From Formosa sp. Hel1_31_208 (GTDB taxonomy: Bacteria; Bacteroidota; Bacteroidia; Flavobacteriales; Flavobacteriaceae): a stretch of 64,000 bases of DNA. Where the stretch lies: positions 3,034,672 to 3,098,671 of the forward strand of contig NZ_LT629733.1 of the NCBI RefSeq assembly GCF_900104785.1, read 5' to 3'. A program made the translations under genes and the position numbers. Positions 28,936-38,650 of the stretch are shown here, piece by piece. The notes under the pieces were generated by a model. The model was not told where the DNA came from. It made no database searches and saw only the letters and a program-made list of their open reading frames with translations. Every line of letters starts with the position of its first letter. Position 1 is the stretch's first letter.

Positions 28936-31407
28936 ATGAAAATCCTTACCCAAGTGTGCATTTTTTTATATGCCCTAGTAGCATTTGCACAACCTCCAAA
29001 ATTAGAATTAAAAAATGGAACTGTAACAGGTCGTGTTATCGATGCAGAATTACAACAACCTTTACCTTATGTAAATGTGATTATTAAAGACCTCTCTGAT
29101 ACTATTATCACCGGTGGCATCTCTAATGATGATGGTAGCTTCAAAATTGAAAAGTTACCCGATGGTAAATTTATAATTGAAATCACGTACATAGGATATA
29201 AAACTATATCCAAAGAAACCACCCTCGAAAGAGGAAAACGAAACATTAATCTTGGTGATCTGTACCTTAATGAAGATACTGAAAGTCTCGAAGAAGTCAC
29301 CGTTATTGCTGAAGTGTCTACCATTCAACAAAAAATAGACCGAAAAGTTATAAATATTGGTAAAGACCTCACTACATCAGGACCTACAGCGTCTGATATC
29401 ATGAATAACATTCCTTCGGTAAATATCGATCAACAAACGGGTGATATTTCTTTACGTGGTAATCAGAATGTGCAAGTCATGGTGGATGGAAAACTATCCA
29501 ATATTCCTGCGGCTCAGCTCTTACGACAGATTCCTTCAACGTCTATAAAACAAATTGAACTCATCACGAATCCTTCAGCAAAATACAACCCTGAGGGGAT
29601 GAGTGGTATCATCAATATTATCTTACATAAGAATGTAAATATTGGTTTTAACGGAAATCTTAATTTGGGACTTACCTATCAATTAGAACCAAAGTTTAAC
29701 AGTTCTATTGATATGAATTACAGAAATGGGAAGCTTAATTTCTACGGAAGCTACGGTAATAATATTTCAGATAACCGTAATACTGGATTGCTAACACAAA
29801 CTGAGGCCGATGTATCTCAAACCTTCAACTTTTTAGACCAGCGTAATTCGCATTTATTTAAGTTTGGTGTCGATTATTATATCAATGATAAGAATACATT
29901 TTCAATCTTTACAAATCAAAATATTTTTGATGGTGGTACAATAGGTCAAACGAATCTTTTCCCTATCTCTAACCCCACTAACGGTCAATTTCAAGATTTC
30001 GACAATATGAATGATAATAATAGTCAGCAATACAATGCAGATTACAAATTAGATTTTGAAAAGGAAGGTCATAACATTGAATTAGAAGTCGATTACAATA
30101 CATATGAAAGTGATTTAGAAACGGTGAATACATTTACTGGTAATCTAGTGAGACCGAACTTTGATGAGTTTACTGATACTGAACGCAATCGTACAACGAT
30201 AAACTTAGACTATGTCAACCCCCTATCTGAAACTGCTAAATTAGAATTAGGCGTTCAAGCTCGATTATTTGATAATACCATCACATATAATTCTGATGCG
30301 CGTGTACAAAATGAATTTGGCGATTTTATTCCAACACAAACACTTTTCGATTATGAAAGAAATATCTATTCGGCATATGTGAGTTATGGGAAAAAGTTAG
30401 ATAAATGGTCGTACCAACTAGGAGTAAGAGCAGAAACTGTACAAGTTGATGCCTTGGCTATCGACACAGATTTGACGAATGATACCACTACTAATTTCCC
30501 ATTTGAAAATGACTATTTTCAGGTATATCCTTCAGCATTTGTAACCTATACTGCTTCAGATAAGAATTCGTATCAATTTAGTTATAGCAGACGTGTGGAT
30601 CGTCCAGGCGTTGGACAAGTAAATCCAATACCTGAATTTAACACCCCTTTAATTTCTCAATTTGGAAATCCTGAACTAGAACCTCAATTCACAAACTCTC
30701 TAGAAGTAAACTATACGAGAAATCTTGAAAAAGGAAGTATTACAGCCGGCGTATTCTATAGGCTCATCGAAAATGAGATTAACCAAGGGGTATTTGTTGA
30801 CCGTTCCAGTTTAGGTTCGGGTCGTGTGATCTTAACTAATGATAATTTTGACAATACTTCAGCCTATGGATTAGAAATTTCTAGTAGCTACAAACCAACA
30901 AAATGGTGGAGTTTTAATGCTAGTTTTGATTTATATGCACGGAAACAAACTGGTATTGCTGAGTCTTTAGATCCAACAATTATTGATCCTGCTGAAACAG
31001 ATATCAACCTTAACAAGGTAGAGGTAGATAACATCATATACAACTTTAGAATCTTTAATAATTTTAAAGCAACCAAGAAATTATCGTTCTCTGCTTTTGC
31101 AATGTATAGAGGAAAAGATACAGGTCTAAATTTTGAAATGGATCCAATGTACTTTGTAAATCTTGGTATGCGCTATAGCTTTCTTGAAGATAACAGAGCG
31201 ACGTTTAGCATGAATTTCAACAATGTATTTGACACACAAGAAATCTCTATTGTAAGTGAACGTCCGTTTAGACAAACAGTAAACTTTCAGCCAGAATTTA
31301 GCACCATATTTGTTGGTTTATCTTACCGCTTTGGAGGTGGGAAATACAGAGCAAAATCTCGTAAGAGACGAGATAATGATGAAAAATCAGGCGGAGGTCT
31401 CATGTAA
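28936..31407 (+). CDS. TonB-dependent receptor-like outer membrane beta-barrel with CarboxypepD_reg domain
   Basis: 823 residues. After a signal peptide (LYALVAFAQP) comes a carboxypeptidase-regulatory-like domain (GTVTGRVIDAELQQPLPYVNV) and a plug (IMNNIPSVNIDQQTGDISLRGNQNVQVMVDGK). A large beta-barrel in the OMP_b-brl_3 style ends at VGLSYRFGGGKYR, with a basic tail. Such proteins import or sense large ligands, or act in surface maintenance. Substrate unknown; no paired SusD gene is present. A strong terminator follows. Confidence 0.92.
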   Translation: MKILTQVCIFLYALVAFAQPPKLELKNGTVTGRVIDAELQQPLPYVNVIIKDLSDTIITGGISNDDGSFKIEKLPDGKFIIEITYIGYKTISKETTLERGKRNINLGDLYLNEDTESLEEVTVIAEVSTIQQKIDRKVINIGKDLTTSGPTASDIMNNIPSVNIDQQTGDISLRGNQNVQVMVDGKLSNIPAAQLLRQIPSTSIKQIELITNPSAKYNPEGMSGIINIILHKNVNIGFNGNLNLGLTYQLEPKFNSSIDMNYRNGKLNFYGSYGNNISDNRNTGLLTQTEADVSQTFNFLDQRNSHLFKFGVDYYINDKNTFSIFTNQNIFDGGTIGQTNLFPISNPTNGQFQDFDNMNDNNSQQYNADYKLDFEKEGHNIELEVDYNTYESDLETVNTFTGNLVRPNFDEFTDTERNRTTINLDYVNPLSETAKLELGVQARLFDNTITYNSDARVQNEFGDFIPTQTLFDYERNIYSAYVSYGKKLDKWSYQLGVRAETVQVDALAIDTDLTNDTTTNFPFENDYFQVYPSAFVTYTASDKNSYQFSYSRRVDRPGVGQVNPIPEFNTPLISQFGNPELEPQFTNSLEVNYTRNLEKGSITAGVFYRLIENEINQGVFVDRSSLGSGRVILTNDNFDNTSAYGLEISSSYKPTKWWSFNASFDLYARKQTGIAESLDPTIIDPAETDINLNKVEVDNIIYNFRIFNNFKATKKLSFSAFAMYRGKDTGLNFEMDPMYFVNLGMRYSFLEDNRATFSMNFNNVFDTQEISIVSERPFRQTVNFQPEFSTIFVGLSYRFGGGKYRAKSRKRRDNDEKSGGGLM

Positions 31408-31472
31408 AAATAAAGTTTAGTAGCCTTCATAAATAGTTGATGGTTAGTGTTAATGTTAGGTTATTAAATAAG

Positions 31473-31504
31473 AAAGCCCAAGACTAAAAAGTCTTGGGCT
31501 TTTG
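31473..31504 (+). terminator. Intrinsic terminator after the barrel gene
   Basis: Perfect 12-bp stem AAAGCCCAAGAC/GTCTTGGGCTTT, 6-base loop, followed by Ts. Confidence 0.85.
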
Positions 31505-31821
31505 TTGTTAAAAGATTATCCATGCACTGGGAGATGATTAAAATATCCGACTTAAATTATGTAAAAACATAAGTATTCGTTTTTTCAGAGTTAGTTTTAA
31601 AACACAAAAACGCTGATTAGTCGAAAAAAAAACCAAAGCAATCTTGTTTTGGATTTTTTTAAAACGAATGAATTTGTGTTAATTGAGCGTTAAAACTGTT
31701 AAGAAATAAAATAAAATAGAAATTCTAGCGTCTATAGAGTGTGATAAGTTTTAAGGCTAATCAGTTTAGTGAATCACTGTTTTATAGTTTTAGTGTTTTT
31801 CAATAAATTGGTTAATAGCAG
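31505..31821. other. Non-coding stretch with no recognised gene
   Basis: About 320 bases between two terminators. I see no convincing coding frame. It contains A/T runs and a loose TTTTG/TGAATTTG pair near 31645-31675 that resembles a weak promoter. A small RNA ending at the next hairpin cannot be excluded, but that hairpin is better explained by the minus-strand gene. Confidence 0.3.
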
Positions 31822-31856
31822 AAAAATCCCAAAGTTTAAACTTTGGGATTTTTTGT
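31822..31856. terminator. Strong hairpin, likely terminator of the minus-strand mini gene
   Basis: Perfect 13-bp stem AAAAATCCCAAAG/CTTTGGGATTTTT with loop TTTAAA, flanked by Ts on one strand and As on the other, so it works both ways. It lies about 20 bases downstream of the small ORF on the minus strand. Confidence 0.75.
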
Positions 31857-31874
31857 TTTATTAACAAATGAAGC

Positions 31875-32058
31875 TTAAGTGCTTTGCTTCCGACTTAAGT
31901 AAATAGCATAAACTCCAATAATCAATAGAATCCCTGATGCTGAAAGCCCATAAATATCATTATCGTGCCTTAGCCCTCTAAATTGATTACCAAACATGAT
32001 GCTGCAAGCTATAAGAAGTAAACCTGCACCAGCATTGTTTCTTTTTTTTGTTTTCCAT
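31875..32058 (-). pseudogene. Frameshifted mini membrane protein (60 residues if restored)
   Basis: From ATG 32058 the frame reads MENKKK and stops early. If one base is removed from the eight-A tract at 32042-32049, the frame becomes MENKKRNNAG and continues through two hydrophobic segments (GLLLIACSIMFG and SGILLIIGVYAIYLS) to a stop at 31875, giving exactly 60 residues. A terminator follows. Unknown function. This could be a base-calling slip, a real frameshift or slippage at the homopolymer; the coding pattern after the run is clean. Confidence 0.55.
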
Positions 32059-32179
32059 CTTTTCGGGTATTAGTTAGAATCTAAAGATAGTATTAAATTC
32101 CTTATTTTAAGGAGCTCAGAATGAGCGTTTCAAAATCCTAATATTTTTTTGGATACTTTTTTGAATATAGATTGATTTT

Positions 32180-32743
32180 ATAAATAAAAAAAAGATTGTT
32201 TCAAGATCTATCGACGGAACATCTACTTGGGAAGAAAAATCTCTAGATACTGATATACTTATCAGTCCCACCAGTATAGTTGAAAGATCTAATAACGGTA
32301 ATAGTACTCATACTCATGGTAGTTTTGTTTTAGGAAACCTTCAAATGACTTGGTCTGGCACCGAAAACAATGGTGGGACTCATGGAAGTGCTACTTTGAC
32401 TGATCAATTAGCTCCAGGTTTAGATGTTAGTGTTACCATGGAAACTGATTGCGTTAATGCCATTGGAAATGAAGTGGTGTACGTAGGACGTATTACAGAA
32501 TCTATTGACCCTACTAATTTTTTATTTAGAGTTGGAAATAAAATCTCTTTAAAAGTGATAGATAATGGTCAAGGTAATAATGCTCCAGCAGATCAATTTG
32601 GTGGTTTGTTTATTTCAATAGGTGGATTTTTCGGAGGCGAGCCACAAGTTTGTGAATCTCTTGGACAGCCAAATTTTTCAGCTTGGGAAGGCCTGCCAAC
32701 AACTGATATACCAGCACCTGGAAGCGTTAAAATAAACAACTAA
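32180..32743 (+). pseudogene. N-terminally truncated secreted-type protein remnant
   Basis: An open frame runs from a TAG near 32175 to the stop at 32743, but the only methionine comes midway (ATG 32345, MTWSG). The residues before it (SIDGTSTWEEKSLDTDILIS) look like protein of the same compositional type as the rest, so the gene has probably lost its start and signal peptide. The C-terminal part has a GLFISIGGFFGGEPQVCE stretch. No family recognised. A terminator at 32777 suggests a formerly expressed unit. Confidence 0.45.
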
Positions 32744-32776
32744 AATCAACAAACTTTAGAGTTTTACATTTCAAAT

Positions 32777-32822
32777 AAAAGTGAAGTCGTCAATACGTTT
32801 TATTGTCTACTTCACTTTTTTG
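32777..32822 (+). terminator. Hairpin after the truncated ORF
   Basis: AAAAGTGAAGT and its complement ACTTCACTTTT (32777-32787 and 32809-32819) with a 21-base loop and a run of Ts. Confidence 0.6.
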
Positions 32823-32883
32823 TTTGCAATAAATTATTAGATTTTTTTCAGATAGAATCAGCTGAAACACAAAAAGAAATGTC

Positions 32884-33888
32884 TTACCACTTTATAATCA
32901 CACTTCCCCAAGTAAACCCACTACCAAAAGCTGCTAAAACCACATTATCTCCTTCTTTTATTTTTCCTTCTTCCCATGCTTCGGTTAATGCAATAACGAC
33001 AGAGGCTGCTGTCGTATTACCATACTTCATGATATTATTAAAAACTTGGTCATCCCTAAGACTAAATTTCTTCTGAATAAACTGTGCTATTCTTAAATTC
33101 GCTTGATGCGGAATTAACATATCAATGTCTTCGCGTTGCAAACCATTTTTAGCCAAACCTTCCATAATGACTTCGCTAAAACGAACGACTGCATTTTTAA
33201 ATACAAAGGTACCGTCCATATATGGGAAATAGGATAAATCTTCATCGCCAGCTTCAATAATTTCTGGAACCCAATGTGCAATACTTGGCGATGCCACAAT
33301 AAGTTTATCTGCATATTTACCTTCGCTATGTAAGTGTGAAGATAGTATCCCTTTTGTAGTATCCTCTTCTCTACTTAACACCGCAGCGCCTGCTCCATCG
33401 CCAAAAATAACCGTAACACCACGACCTCTTGTACTTTTATCTAATCCGTTACTGTGATATTCGGCTCCAATAACGAGAATGTTCTTATACATTCCTGTTT
33501 TTATAAATTGATCAGCTACCGAAATTGCATAGATAAAACCAGAACACTGATTTCTTACATCCAAGGCTCCAACGGTAGGCATATCTAACATATCTTGAAT
33601 TTGCACACCACAGCCAGGAAAATAATAATCTGGACTCAAGGTAGCAAATACGATAAAATCAATGTCATCTTTGGTTATACCTGCACGCTCAATGGCTATC
33701 CTAGCAGCTTTTGCACCCATAACTGCCGATGTATCTTCTGTGCCTTCTTTAATCCAACGTCTTTCTTTTATACCAGTACGTTCTTGTATCCATTCATCAT
33801 TGGTGTCCATCATATTAGATAGATCATCATTTGTCACTACATTATCAGGAAGATACTTTCCTAAGCCAATTATTTTCGAATTATACAT
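32884..33888 (-). CDS. fabH: Beta-ketoacyl-ACP synthase III
   Basis: 334 residues from ATG 33888 (MYNSKIIGLGKYLPDNVV). The frame extends 21 codons further upstream but without family similarity. The catalytic triad of KAS III is Cys115 in VRNQCSGFIYA, His in IPHQANLRI and Asn in MKYGNTTAAS. Starts fatty-acid synthesis by condensing acyl-CoA with malonyl-ACP. Monocistronic. Confidence 0.93.
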   Translation of the reverse strand: MYNSKIIGLGKYLPDNVVTNDDLSNMMDTNDEWIQERTGIKERRWIKEGTEDTSAVMGAKAARIAIERAGITKDDIDFIVFATLSPDYYFPGCGVQIQDMLDMPTVGALDVRNQCSGFIYAISVADQFIKTGMYKNILVIGAEYHSNGLDKSTRGRGVTVIFGDGAGAAVLSREEDTTKGILSSHLHSEGKYADKLIVASPSIAHWVPEIIEAGDEDLSYFPYMDGTFVFKNAVVRFSEVIMEGLAKNGLQREDIDMLIPHQANLRIAQFIQKKFSLRDDQVFNNIMKYGNTTAASVVIALTEAWEEGKIKEGDNVVLAAFGSGFTWGSVIIKW

Positions 33889-34063
33889 AGTAAAATTTAG
33901 TGTTAAATAAGTATGCAAAATTAACCATTTCAGACTGAAATTCATCCGCATTCGTTATGCGTGCATAATATATTACAAGATGTCAGTTTGTCACGTTATC
34001 GGTATTGGTATCTTTTTTGTCTAGAGTAAGCTATTAACATTATTTAAATAAAACATATATATC

Positions 34064-35950
34064 ATGACAAAAGGAAATATTAATGTATCGGTAGAAAATA
34101 TTTTTCCGCTCATTAAAAAATTCTTGTATAGCGATCACGAAATATTTTTACGTGAATTAATTAGTAATGCTACAGATGCCACGCTTAAACTAAAACATCT
34201 AGCGAGTATTGGTGAATCTAAAAGTGAGTACGGAAATCCGCAAATTGAAGTTAAAATAGACAAAGATGCTAAGAAGCTTCATATCATCGATCAAGGTGTT
34301 GGTATGACTGCTGAAGAAGTTGAAAAATACATTAACCAAATTGCCTTTTCTGGTGCTGAAGAGTTTCTTGACAAATACAAAGATGCAGGCAAAGATGCTG
34401 GAATTATTGGTCATTTTGGATTAGGATTCTATTCTGCATTCATGGTGGCTGAAAAAGTAGAGATTATTACTAAGTCTCATAAAGACGAACCTGCAGCACA
34501 TTGGACCTGTGATGGATCTCCAGAATTCACCTTAGAAACTTCTGATAAAACGGAAAGAGGATCAGAAATTATTCTTCATATTGCTGAAGATTCTACAGAG
34601 TTTTTAGAAGAAGGAAGAATAAGCGAGTTGTTATTGAAGTATAACAAGTTCATGCCAATTCCAATTAAATTTGGAACAAAAGAGGTGAATGTAGCACTTC
34701 CTGAAGATGCTCCAGAAGATGCAAAACCAGAAAAAACAACTGTAGATAATATCATAAATAACCCTAATCCAGCATGGACCAAACAGCCAACTGAGTTAGA
34801 AGATGAAAACTATAAAAGTTTTTACCGCGAGTTATATCCTGCACAATTTGAGGAGCCGTTATTTCACATTCATTTAAATGTAGATTATCCGTTTAACTTA
34901 ACAGGAATATTGTATTTCCCGAAGATGACGAATGATTTAAACATTCAGAAAGATAAAATTCAACTTTATCAAAATCAAGTCTATGTGACTGATAATGTTG
35001 AAGGTATTGTCCCAGAATTCTTAACCATGTTAAGAGGTGTTATCGATTCTCCTGACATTCCATTAAACGTATCTCGTTCTTATTTACAAGCTGATGGTGC
35101 GGTGAAGAAAATATCTTCATACATCACACGTAAAGTGGCTGATAAGTTAAAGTCGTTATTCAATTCTAATCGTGAAGATTTCGAAAAGAAATGGGATGAC
35201 ATTAAAATAGTCATTGAATACGGAATGCTTTCAGAAGAAAAATTCTTCGAAAAAGCTGATGCTTTTGCTTTGTATCCAACAGTGGATGGTCAATATTACA
35301 CTTACGAGGAATTATTCAATAAAATTAAAGCTAAACAAACCGATAAGGATGATAAGCTAGTTATTTTATATGCTTCGGATGTGGATGCGCAACATTCATA
35401 TATCGAATCTGCTAAAGCAAAAGGTTATGAAGTATTACTATTAGATTCTCCTATAGTTTCGCATTTAGTTCAGAAATTAGAAACGTCGAAAGAGAATATT
35501 TCTTTTGCACGAGTTGATGGTGATCACATAGATAATCTCATCAAAAAAGAAGACACCACAATTTCTAAACTTTCCGAAGAGGAAAAAACAAAGTTGGATG
35601 AATTATTAAAAGAGGTGATTCCTTCAGAAAAATTCATGGTACAATTAGAGGCTATGGATAGTGATGCGTCTCCATTTATCATTACACAACCTGAATTTAT
35701 GCGTCGCATGAAAGAGATGCAACAAACTGGTGGAGGTGGAATGAATATGTTTGGCAATATGCCAGAGATTCATAATCTTATTGTAAATACAAACTCTGAA
35801 TTGGTTGGCGAAATACTCAACACTAAAACTAAGAAGAAACAAGAGCGTTTGATTACTCAAAGTTTAGATTTGGCGCGATTATCTCAAGGTTTACTCAAAG
35901 GTGAAGAGTTAACAAATTTCATTAAGCGTAGCTATGATATGATTAAATAA
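34064..35950 (+). CDS. htpG: Molecular chaperone Hsp90
   Basis: 628 residues, the usual bacterial Hsp90 length. The N-terminal ATPase shows FLRELISNATDA, HIIDQGVGMT and GHFGLGFYSAFMVA. The middle domain carries VTDNVEGIVPEFL and LNVSRSYLQ. The C-terminal dimerisation region ends at IKRSYDMIK. Cytoplasmic folding chaperone. Monocistronic, followed by a strong terminator. Confidence 0.97.
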   Translation: MTKGNINVSVENIFPLIKKFLYSDHEIFLRELISNATDATLKLKHLASIGESKSEYGNPQIEVKIDKDAKKLHIIDQGVGMTAEEVEKYINQIAFSGAEEFLDKYKDAGKDAGIIGHFGLGFYSAFMVAEKVEIITKSHKDEPAAHWTCDGSPEFTLETSDKTERGSEIILHIAEDSTEFLEEGRISELLLKYNKFMPIPIKFGTKEVNVALPEDAPEDAKPEKTTVDNIINNPNPAWTKQPTELEDENYKSFYRELYPAQFEEPLFHIHLNVDYPFNLTGILYFPKMTNDLNIQKDKIQLYQNQVYVTDNVEGIVPEFLTMLRGVIDSPDIPLNVSRSYLQADGAVKKISSYITRKVADKLKSLFNSNREDFEKKWDDIKIVIEYGMLSEEKFFEKADAFALYPTVDGQYYTYEELFNKIKAKQTDKDDKLVILYASDVDAQHSYIESAKAKGYEVLLLDSPIVSHLVQKLETSKENISFARVDGDHIDNLIKKEDTTISKLSEEEKTKLDELLKEVIPSEKFMVQLEAMDSDASPFIITQPEFMRRMKEMQQTGGGGMNMFGNMPEIHNLIVNTNSELVGEILNTKTKKKQERLITQSLDLARLSQGLLKGEELTNFIKRSYDMIK

Positions 35951-35954
35951 GCTC

Positions 35955-35980
35955 ATACTGAACTCGGTTCAGTATCTTAC
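35955..35980 (+). repeat. Dispersed palindromic element, copy 1
   Basis: ATACTGAACTCGGTTCAG (35955-35972) followed by TATCTTAC. The core ATACTGAA/TTCAGTAT is an 8-bp inverted repeat. A closely similar 26-base element occurs on the other strand at 53433-53458 after the E2 gene, so it is probably a repeat family. Confidence 0.5.
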
Positions 35981-35988
35981 AAATAACT

Positions 35989-36019
35989 AAAACCACTTTG
36001 TTCACTCAAGGTGGTTTTT
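35989..36019 (+). terminator. Intrinsic terminator after htpG
   Basis: AAAACCACTTTG and CAAGGTGGTTTT pair around TTCACT (one G-U), followed by Ts. It is almost identical in sequence to the terminator at 43128-43160. Its right end overlaps the stop codon of the convergent PAP2 gene. Confidence 0.85.
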
Positions 36020-37397
36020 AATTAGAAGACAAATCAAAATTATTCACGGCATCTGATATTTCATAACCCAGTCGCAGTCCTTCGGCACAATCAATTCGCA
36101 TATGCACGCCAAGAGGGACTCTTGAGAAGGCAGCATCTTCAACCATATCAGTGATCGCATTAAACTGTCTTGGCGTTCCTCTAAATTCCGTTCTTCCTTC
36201 ATGAGAACGATCTGTGAAATTAATAGTGTTTCCAAAAAAATCGATAAAAACGCCTCCAGCTGCCGAAACAAAACACGAATGCCCCGAAGGGTAACTTGGG
36301 AATGATGGATTTGGCCAGTTAATAAACCTATAAAGATTGGTTTCATAATCGGCATCAATAAATTCTTGAATATATACATTTGGTCGCATCACCATGTAGT
36401 TATATTTATCAGCCCATGTTGACACTGCTGCATCATTAAGAGCGAATCCCAATTTTAGTAATAGCGCTAAAGATGCATCATGACTGAAATCATTCTGTAC
36501 AATTAATTGATTGGCAATAGAAATTTGTCTGCCAGGTGGGCTCATCATTAATCCTTCAACATCATCAGACCAAAACTCTGCAATCCATAAATCTTCATTA
36601 TCTTCAGCCTTTGCTGCATTATTCACAGTATACACCTCACTCATTTGTGCAAAATATTCGCTATTTGAAGCTTCGCTATAATCAAGGGGTGGTAAACTGC
36701 TAGTTTCAACAGAAGAAATCACAAAGGTGCGCACAGATTCCCAATACGGAAATAAGGCGCGTTCTGGATCTGCACTATATGTCCAAAACCCTTCACCAAC
36801 AGGTGGCTCATAAGATAATGGTTGTGGTTCTAGTATCTGTGTTTCTGCTTGAACATCTGTCTGACTATAGGCGATTACTTGGTCCGCTACATAACTGCCC
36901 CATTGCCGAGAATCTAGTAATAATTCATTAGACATGTTTTCTGCTAGCGCACTCTCTTTTGTGGTTTTAAACACGTCTATTTCTCCTTCAACGTCACCCG
37001 ACGTATTATACATAAAGTGGTTCATGACCGCAGCATAGCAAGTATTTAACGCCACATTTTTATCTATACTCTCAGCTCGTTGAGACGTATCAATAGTTAA
37101 ATTCTCAAGCCTTGTTGTATTAGAATTAAACCCTGTGATGTCAGCAACTACAGTTTCATAAGCGGCAAGATGAATATACGCTAATGCTCTAGCCGTTGCA
37201 TTTGGACGCATACCGAATGAATACCGATCTTGCTGCAACCATATACCGTTCCACTCAATTATAAGTTGGGTCGTTTCATCAGAAACCAAAGGATCATCAG
37301 GACTTGGAATTAATTGACCATCGTCAGTATTACACGAACCAAATAAAAGCAGAGCGAATACCAACGTTAGCATCCAATTTAAGCGAGTAGTTTTCAT
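36018..37397 (-). CDS. PAP2/vanadium-dependent haloperoxidase-like lipoprotein
   Basis: 459 residues from ATG 37397. Lipobox LLFGSC with the lipidated cysteine near residue 22. The three PAP2/haloperoxidase blocks are present: KYNYMVMRPN (K-x6-RP), PSYPSGHSCF (PSGH) and the RVPLGVHMRID stretch (SRxxxxxHxxxD-like, with Arg-His-Asp spacing kept). Proteins of this class are phosphatases or haloperoxidases, and sequence alone does not decide. Exported and lipid-anchored. Confidence 0.83.
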   Translation of the reverse strand: MKTTRLNWMLTLVFALLLFGSCNTDDGQLIPSPDDPLVSDETTQLIIEWNGIWLQQDRYSFGMRPNATARALAYIHLAAYETVVADITGFNSNTTRLENLTIDTSQRAESIDKNVALNTCYAAVMNHFMYNTSGDVEGEIDVFKTTKESALAENMSNELLLDSRQWGSYVADQVIAYSQTDVQAETQILEPQPLSYEPPVGEGFWTYSADPERALFPYWESVRTFVISSVETSSLPPLDYSEASNSEYFAQMSEVYTVNNAAKAEDNEDLWIAEFWSDDVEGLMMSPPGRQISIANQLIVQNDFSHDASLALLLKLGFALNDAAVSTWADKYNYMVMRPNVYIQEFIDADYETNLYRFINWPNPSFPSYPSGHSCFVSAAGGVFIDFFGNTINFTDRSHEGRTEFRGTPRQFNAITDMVEDAAFSRVPLGVHMRIDCAEGLRLGYEISDAVNNFDLSSN

Positions 37398-37406
37398 TTC
37401 CTTCAA

Positions 37407-37739
37407 TTTACTTTAATACTAATAGCACAAGCATTAATCAACACAAAAAAAACGCTTTGTCTCCTTATTTCGATTTAATTCTGAATTAAAAAGTAGAGTT
37501 CCTTAATCGACTAATGATACTTACAAGTTAAATTAATTTTTAAAAAAGACTATTTTTTTAAAGTGATTTTTTGTAAAAAACATGTATGTCATTTTATACT
37601 TACCCATGTTAAATGAAACCTGTTGTTCTATATGTGTCACAAAATAAACCGATCATCTGTTTTTTTAAACAAAAAAACGTTCCTTGAGTATTTTTCTTAT
37701 GATTTTATGTATCTTAAGATGGTTAGTAACCATGTAAAA
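37407..37739. other. Intergenic stretch upstream of the Crp/Fnr gene
   Basis: 333 bases without a supported gene. A 17-base perfect palindrome TTTAATTC-T-GAATTAAA lies at 37474-37490, a possible operator for the divergent genes. The rest is A/T-rich, and a frame runs back from 37740 to 37623 without family similarity. Confidence 0.35.
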
Positions 37740-38324
37740 ATGCAATCTGATAATTCTAAAATAAAAGATATTTTTAAAAATCTTTCTTTTTCCGAAAACG
37801 AAATAAAGATTATAGAATCTGTATTTCATAAAGTGAACTACAAAAAAGGAGATATGATTATCAAACCAGATGACAATGTTGATAATCAATACTATATTTT
37901 GGAAGGCTGCCTCCGTTCTTATTTTATAAATCGACAAGCCAAAGAACATACCGTACAATTTGGAATCAAAGACTGGTGGATTAGTGATTACACCGCATTT
38001 TTCTCAGATTCTAAATCCATTATGAATATTGAAGTTATAAAAGATGCCACATTATATAAATTATCTAAATCAGATAAAGAACATTTATATTCTGCAATTC
38101 CACGTATTGAGTCCTTTTTCAGAAAAAAATTAGAAAAGGCTTTTGCGGCATTTCAAAAACGCATATTATCAAATTTATCTGAAACAGCTGCTGTTCGATA
38201 TAAAAACTTTATTAAGACCTACCCAAATATAGAACAGTGTGTAAAAAATTACCATATTGCGTCATACTTAGGGATCACTACTGAAAGTCTAAGCAGAATA
38301 CGAAAAGACATTTCTCACTCATAA
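37740..38324 (+). CDS. Crp/Fnr family transcription regulator
   Basis: 194 residues from the ATG at 37740. The cyclic-nucleotide-binding-like domain (VNYKKGDMIIKPDDNVDNQYYILEG, RSYFINRQAKEHTVQFGI) is followed by a helix and a winged-helix HTH at the end (YHIASYLGITTESLSRIRKDI). No cysteine cluster for an Fnr iron-sulfur centre is apparent, so a redox or ligand signal other than O2/[4Fe-4S] is more likely. Its closeness to the sulfur operon and to a Crp-geometry operator at 39486 makes it a candidate regulator of that operon, which is an inference. Confidence 0.8.
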   Translation: MQSDNSKIKDIFKNLSFSENEIKIIESVFHKVNYKKGDMIIKPDDNVDNQYYILEGCLRSYFINRQAKEHTVQFGIKDWWISDYTAFFSDSKSIMNIEVIKDATLYKLSKSDKEHLYSAIPRIESFFRKKLEKAFAAFQKRILSNLSETAAVRYKNFIKTYPNIEQCVKNYHIASYLGITTESLSRIRKDISHS

Positions 38325-38650
38325 TTTATTAACATATATCAATTTATTTAAAGCTAACTTATTGTAATTTTGTGACTTATAATAGTTAGATTGACATAAC
38401 ATTATTGTAAATCCCTATGATTAATAGCTGACAAAGCGCAAGTTTACCCAACTTGCGCTTTTTTGTTTTGAAACACCTTTATAATCACCCACTAGTCTTG
38501 AGTTCCCAGTTCTTAAATTGTCTTTCATTCTAGCCATCGACCCATATTTCAGATCTAGAAAAAGATTACAACGCAAGGTCCGCCATCACTAAAAGCAATA
38601 CTATAAAAAATGATTCAACGCAATGAGATGGATTTTTGTAGTTTTATATT
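38325..38650. other. Intergenic region between the Crp/Fnr and MOSC genes
   Basis: 326 bases; only the terminator at 38434-38464 is interpretable. The remaining ~190 bases upstream of the MOSC gene show no coding frame, repeat or obvious promoter. Confidence 0.4.
38434..38464 (+). terminator. Intrinsic terminator downstream of the Crp/Fnr gene
   Basis: Perfect 11-bp stem AAGCGCAAGTT/AACTTGCGCTT with loop TACCC, then a T run. It stands 110 bases beyond the gene. Confidence 0.85.
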
